Notes under the pieces: model-generated
The model's input: only the letters and a program-made list of their open reading frames with translations
Told to the model about the DNA's origin: nothing
Databases searched by the model: none
Part shown: piece after piece, positions 61,032 through 64,000 of the stretch
How positions within the stretch are numbered: position 1 is the stretch's first letter
How the letters are laid out: every line of letters begins with the position of its first letter
Program-made: the position numbers and the translations under genes
Source: a bacterium 1xD8-48
Lineage (GTDB): Bacteria; Bacillota; Clostridia; Lachnospirales; Lachnospiraceae
Direction of reading: 5' to 3'
DNA length: 64,000 bases
Assembly: GCA_009917455.1 (NCBI GenBank)
Contig: QZDS01000008.1
Span: forward strand, 62,001-126,000

Positions 61032-62627
61032 ATGTCATTTATATCAGTTGTTTTTATCGTATTCCTGTTGATTACAACTACAATCTACTTTCTGGTTCCT
61101 TCTAAATCACAGTGGATTGTACTATTATTTGCAAGCTATTTATTTTATTTTACAGCAGGAATTGAGCTGGCTGTTTTTTTATTGTCTACGACCATTATCG
61201 TTTATTGGGCGGGAAAAGCGCTTGGAAAGCTTAATCAGGAATATCGGGACAGATTGAAGTACGGGACGGATCTTGATAAAGAGAAGAGAAAGCTGCTAAA
61301 AGCATCCGTTAACAGGCGGAAGAAACGGATTGTAGCTGTGATGCTGATTATCAATTTTGGAATTTTATTTGTTTTAAAGTATTTTCCGGTATTTGCAGAA
61401 CCGATTGGAGAATTGCTTTCTTCTATCCGGTCAGATTTTGAGATGCCTGTATTTCACTTTCTGCTTCCACTGGGAATTTCTTTTTATACATTTCAGGCAA
61501 TGGGCTATGTTATTGACTTGTACCGGGATAAATTCCAGCCGGAAAAAAATCTTGCCAGGTTTGCGCTTTTCCTTTCCTTTTTTCCGCAGATTATCCAGGG
61601 ACCTATCAGCCGATATGATGAATTGGCAGTGCAGTTGTATGTTCCACACAAATTTAATTATAAACGGGTGAAATTCGGTGTTGAATTAATGCTGTGGGGA
61701 TATTTTAAGAAAATGGTTATTGCAGACCATCTTGCAATTTTGACAGGCAGGGTATTCGGCAATCCTGAGCAGTATCAGGGGTTTTATTTGATTTTTACAG
61801 CGATGCTTAGCTGGATTGAGTTATATACAGATTTTTCAGGCGGAATTGATATTACAAGAGGCGTTGCCGAAATCTTTGGTATTATACTGCCTGAAAATTT
61901 CAAACGTCCGTTTTTTGCCGGGTCTCTGTCGGAGTTTTGGCGCAGATGGCATATAACGTTAAATAACTGGTGGAGAGATTATATTTTCTATCCTCTCACC
62001 TTATCGAAGAGATTTGTTATTTTGGGTAAAAAATGCAGGAAAATTTTCGGGAATGAAATGGGTAAAAAAATACCTGCAATGCTTGCGCTTCTGGTGGTGC
62101 GTGTAATAAACAGTGTCTGGCATGGGGCTTATATCATTTATTTTGTCGGGGGGTTATATCATGGTGTCATGATAGCTCTGGCATTTTTATTAGAGCCTCA
62201 GTTTAAAAAGCTTACAAAGCGGATGAAAATAAAGACGGTATGCTTCAGCTGGAAAATATTTCGAATCATCCGCACATTTATATTAATTAGTGTCCCACGG
62301 CTGTTTTATACGGCAGAATCCTGGTCGGAAATGCTCTTATATATCCGGTTTGCGTTTAGTAAGTTCAATCCATGGATTTTCTTTGATGAATCATGGTATA
62401 AGCTGGGACTTGACAGAAAGACGTTCCAGATGGTTATGGCAGCTATGCTTGTGTTGTTTGTTGTCAGTATTTTTCAGGAAAAAGGCTACTGTATCCGGGA
62501 AAAGCTGGAAGAACAGAATAGCGTGTTCCGATGGATGATTTATTTTACAGGTGTCTTAGCTGTCTTTCTTTTCGGTGTTTACGGATTGGGTTATGATTCA
62601 TCCGGATTTCAATACATGCAGTTTTAG
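61032..62627 (+). CDS. MBOAT-family membrane O-acyltransferase (AlgI/DltB-like)
   Basis: About 531 residues with many hydrophobic helices. The core SLSEFWRRWHITLNNWWRDYIFYPLTLSKR and INSVWHGAYIIYFVGG (active-site His) are the signatures of MBOAT acyltransferases such as AlgI, PatA and DltB, which take acyl groups across the membrane to acceptors outside. ATG 61032 is preferred; GTG 61026 is in frame but closer to the AGAGG site. The preceding ligase and carriers would supply the acyl thioester on the inside. Acceptor not known: teichoic acid, another glycan or a protein. Confidence 0.88.
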   Translation: MSFISVVFIVFLLITTTIYFLVPSKSQWIVLLFASYLFYFTAGIELAVFLLSTTIIVYWAGKALGKLNQEYRDRLKYGTDLDKEKRKLLKASVNRRKKRIVAVMLIINFGILFVLKYFPVFAEPIGELLSSIRSDFEMPVFHFLLPLGISFYTFQAMGYVIDLYRDKFQPEKNLARFALFLSFFPQIIQGPISRYDELAVQLYVPHKFNYKRVKFGVELMLWGYFKKMVIADHLAILTGRVFGNPEQYQGFYLIFTAMLSWIELYTDFSGGIDITRGVAEIFGIILPENFKRPFFAGSLSEFWRRWHITLNNWWRDYIFYPLTLSKRFVILGKKCRKIFGNEMGKKIPAMLALLVVRVINSVWHGAYIIYFVGGLYHGVMIALAFLLEPQFKKLTKRMKIKTVCFSWKIFRIIRTFILISVPRLFYTAESWSEMLLYIRFAFSKFNPWIFFDESWYKLGLDRKTFQMVMAAMLVLFVVSIFQEKGYCIREKLEEQNSVFRWMIYFTGVLAVFLFGVYGLGYDSSGFQYMQF

Positions 62628-62635
62628 GAGTAAAT

Positions 62636-64000
62636 ATGGAAAAAAGTAAGTTCATTTTCAAGGGAATGATTTTTCTGGGAATTCTGGGATGTACTGCGTA
62701 CATATTATCGCCTGTTCTGACCAGAAAATACGAATACAAGACAGATTATGCGGCTATGGAAATTGCGCGAGGATTTTATGCAGAACCGGCAGATACTTTA
62801 GATGTATTGTATTTAGGCTCAAGTTATATGCGAAATGGAATTTCACCGTTAGAAATCTGGCATGATTATGGAATTACCGGATATGCAAGAACCGGTTCAC
62901 AGCAGGCTCCAATTGTTTCCTACTATTTGCTAAAGGAGGCTTTTCAGACGCAATCTCCCAAGGTGGTGGTCTATGAAGCAAGTTTTTTGATTAGTACGCA
63001 AACCAGTGAAGCAAATAATTATGATGTTCGGGAAAACAGGCTTCGGGAGGCAATAGACTTCATGAAATTAAGTTCAATAAAGACTGAACTGGCAAAAGAA
63101 ATTGTTGAGCACAGCAGTCTTTCTTATGCTGATTTGCTCCTTCCTTTTTACCGTTACCATGAGCGCTGGACGGATTTGGGAGAAATAGATTTCCAGGCAT
63201 TAGATGCAGTCCCATATGCGTATAAAGGGCAGTATCCTGCACTTACAATTTCCGCATATGAAATCAGGGAGAATTATATGGCAGAGGGTGGCTGCGACGA
63301 GCCAGCAGCCTTGGATACCACAACGGCATATTATGTAGAAAGAATGCAGGAGCTTTGTAGGGAGAATGATGCAGAATTAATACTTGTACATATGCCTAAT
63401 ACCATATGGGATGATAACCGCTATAGAATTATCTCGGGATATGCTCAGTCACAGGAGATTATCTTTTTGGATTATTGTACAGACAGGCTGCGGTCGGAAA
63501 TAGGATTTAACCCGAAAACAGATTCAGGAGATGGAGGGGCTCACCTTAATATTGTTGGAGCAGAAAAGGTATCAAGGCATTTGGGAAATTATCTGAGAGA
63601 ACGCTTTCATCTTGAGGATAAACGTAGTAACGAAACATATGCCGGGTGGAATAAAGATTATGCTATGTACACTCATGAAAAGTTGGCGAAAGAGGTCGTA
63701 AAGGAGACGAATCTCTCGGATTTTCTGGATTTAATAAATCAGTCTGATTATCTGATCCTGGTTACCGGTAAAAGCGATACAGGTCTTTACTTTACAAATG
63801 AAATATACAGGAAAATGCAAAAGCTGGGATTTAAGGAAAACCTTGCAGAAAAGTTTTACAGCAGTTATATAGGTGCAGTACAGCGAGGAGAATGTATCTA
63901 TGAAAAAATGGATGCAGATGAGGCGGTCAGTTATGGTTTTTCCTATAACGGACATTACATTTCGATGATGAGCGAGGCCAGAAGAGGCGCAAACAGCTCG
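62636..64000 (+). CDS. SGNH/DltD-like envelope acylation partner, cut by the window end
   Basis: The frame is open from ATG 62636 (AGGAG at 62626-62630) to the last base, at least 455 residues. An N-terminal signal anchor (FIFKGMIFLGILGCTAYILSPVL) places the rest outside. LDVLYLGSSYMRNGISP gives the GxS nucleophile block and DGGAHLN the DxxH block of SGNH hydrolases, as in DltD and AlgX/AlgJ. Such proteins pass the acyl group from the MBOAT enzyme to its acceptor. The gene is 8 bp downstream of that gene. The 3' end lies outside the window. Confidence 0.78.
   Translation, partial: MEKSKFIFKGMIFLGILGCTAYILSPVLTRKYEYKTDYAAMEIARGFYAEPADTLDVLYLGSSYMRNGISPLEIWHDYGITGYARTGSQQAPIVSYYLLKEAFQTQSPKVVVYEASFLISTQTSEANNYDVRENRLREAIDFMKLSSIKTELAKEIVEHSSLSYADLLLPFYRYHERWTDLGEIDFQALDAVPYAYKGQYPALTISAYEIRENYMAEGGCDEPAALDTTTAYYVERMQELCRENDAELILVHMPNTIWDDNRYRIISGYAQSQEIIFLDYCTDRLRSEIGFNPKTDSGDGGAHLNIVGAEKVSRHLGNYLRERFHLEDKRSNETYAGWNKDYAMYTHEKLAKEVVKETNLSDFLDLINQSDYLILVTGKSDTGLYFTNEIYRKMQKLGFKENLAEKFYSSYIGAVQRGECIYEKMDADEAVSYGFSYNGHYISMMSEARRGANSS

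Overview
The window looks like a chromosomal segment of a low-to-moderate GC anaerobic Firmicute, most probably a Lachnospiraceae-type gut Clostridia. The housekeeping genes (long-form hpf, ispF, rpsO-pnp), strong AGGAGG-type ribosome binding sites, the XRE regulator and the style of the surface-glycan genes all fit this; no 16S or other decisive marker is present, so the family assignment is inference.

Region 1 (about 1-31.5 kb, visibly AT-rich) is a dense one-direction glycan island. It starts with an RmlD-like reductase and a TIGR04372-type glycosyltransferase. A nonulosonic (legionaminic/sialic-type) acid pathway follows: LegB-like dehydratase, CBS-nucleotidyltransferase of the PtmE type, PglD/NeuD acetyltransferase, NeuB, NeuC and, 3 kb later, a CMP-sugar synthetase. 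Between NeuC and the CMP-sugar synthetase lies a tailoring module (Gfo/Idh oxidoreductase, methyltransferase, class III aminotransferase), followed by a nitrilase-like amidohydrolase. Next come a UDP-diamino-uronate module of the WlbA/WlbB/WbpE kind (WlbA-WlbB present twice, the second WlbA broken by an amber codon), a MaoC hydratase with an LpxD-like acyltransferase and a NodB-like deacetylase, then glycosyltransferases, a second DegT aminotransferase, a cupin and a methyltransferase.

Region 2 (about 27-44.4 kb, base composition rising in GC along its length) is built from glycosyltransferases, FkbM-type and other methyltransferases and a HAD protein. Nearly every one carries the same kind of small Rossmann-like domain at one end, or is that domain alone. 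One FkbM gene is a deletion remnant, and an Rpn-family nuclease gene with a 12-bp repeat tract sits in the middle. A CDP-ribitol cassette (RPE-family epimerase, TarI-like, TarJ-like) closes the island at 47 kb. No flippase, polymerase or other polytopic membrane protein occurs in the first 47 kb, so the products may be used in the cytoplasm (for example on flagellin) or exported by proteins encoded elsewhere.

Region 3 (47-55.6 kb) is ordinary chromosome: a DUF2971 gene, a cluster of DnaA-box-like sequences upstream of hpf, a large membrane protein, a GT2-GtrA fusion, ispF with an unusual Cys-rich tail, then rpsO-pnp with clear promoter and terminators.

Region 4 (55.7 kb to the end) is a separate envelope-acylation locus: an XRE regulator divergent from a promoter with a perfect palindrome between its -35 and -10 boxes, a secreted protein, a small bitopic membrane protein, two different acyl carrier proteins, a GNAT-like protein, a FabG-like reductase, an acyl-adenylating ligase, an MBOAT acyltransferase and an SGNH/DltD-like protein cut by the window end. 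It has the architecture of a dlt system but carries extra acyl-chain enzymes, and is the best candidate here for an undescribed pathway.
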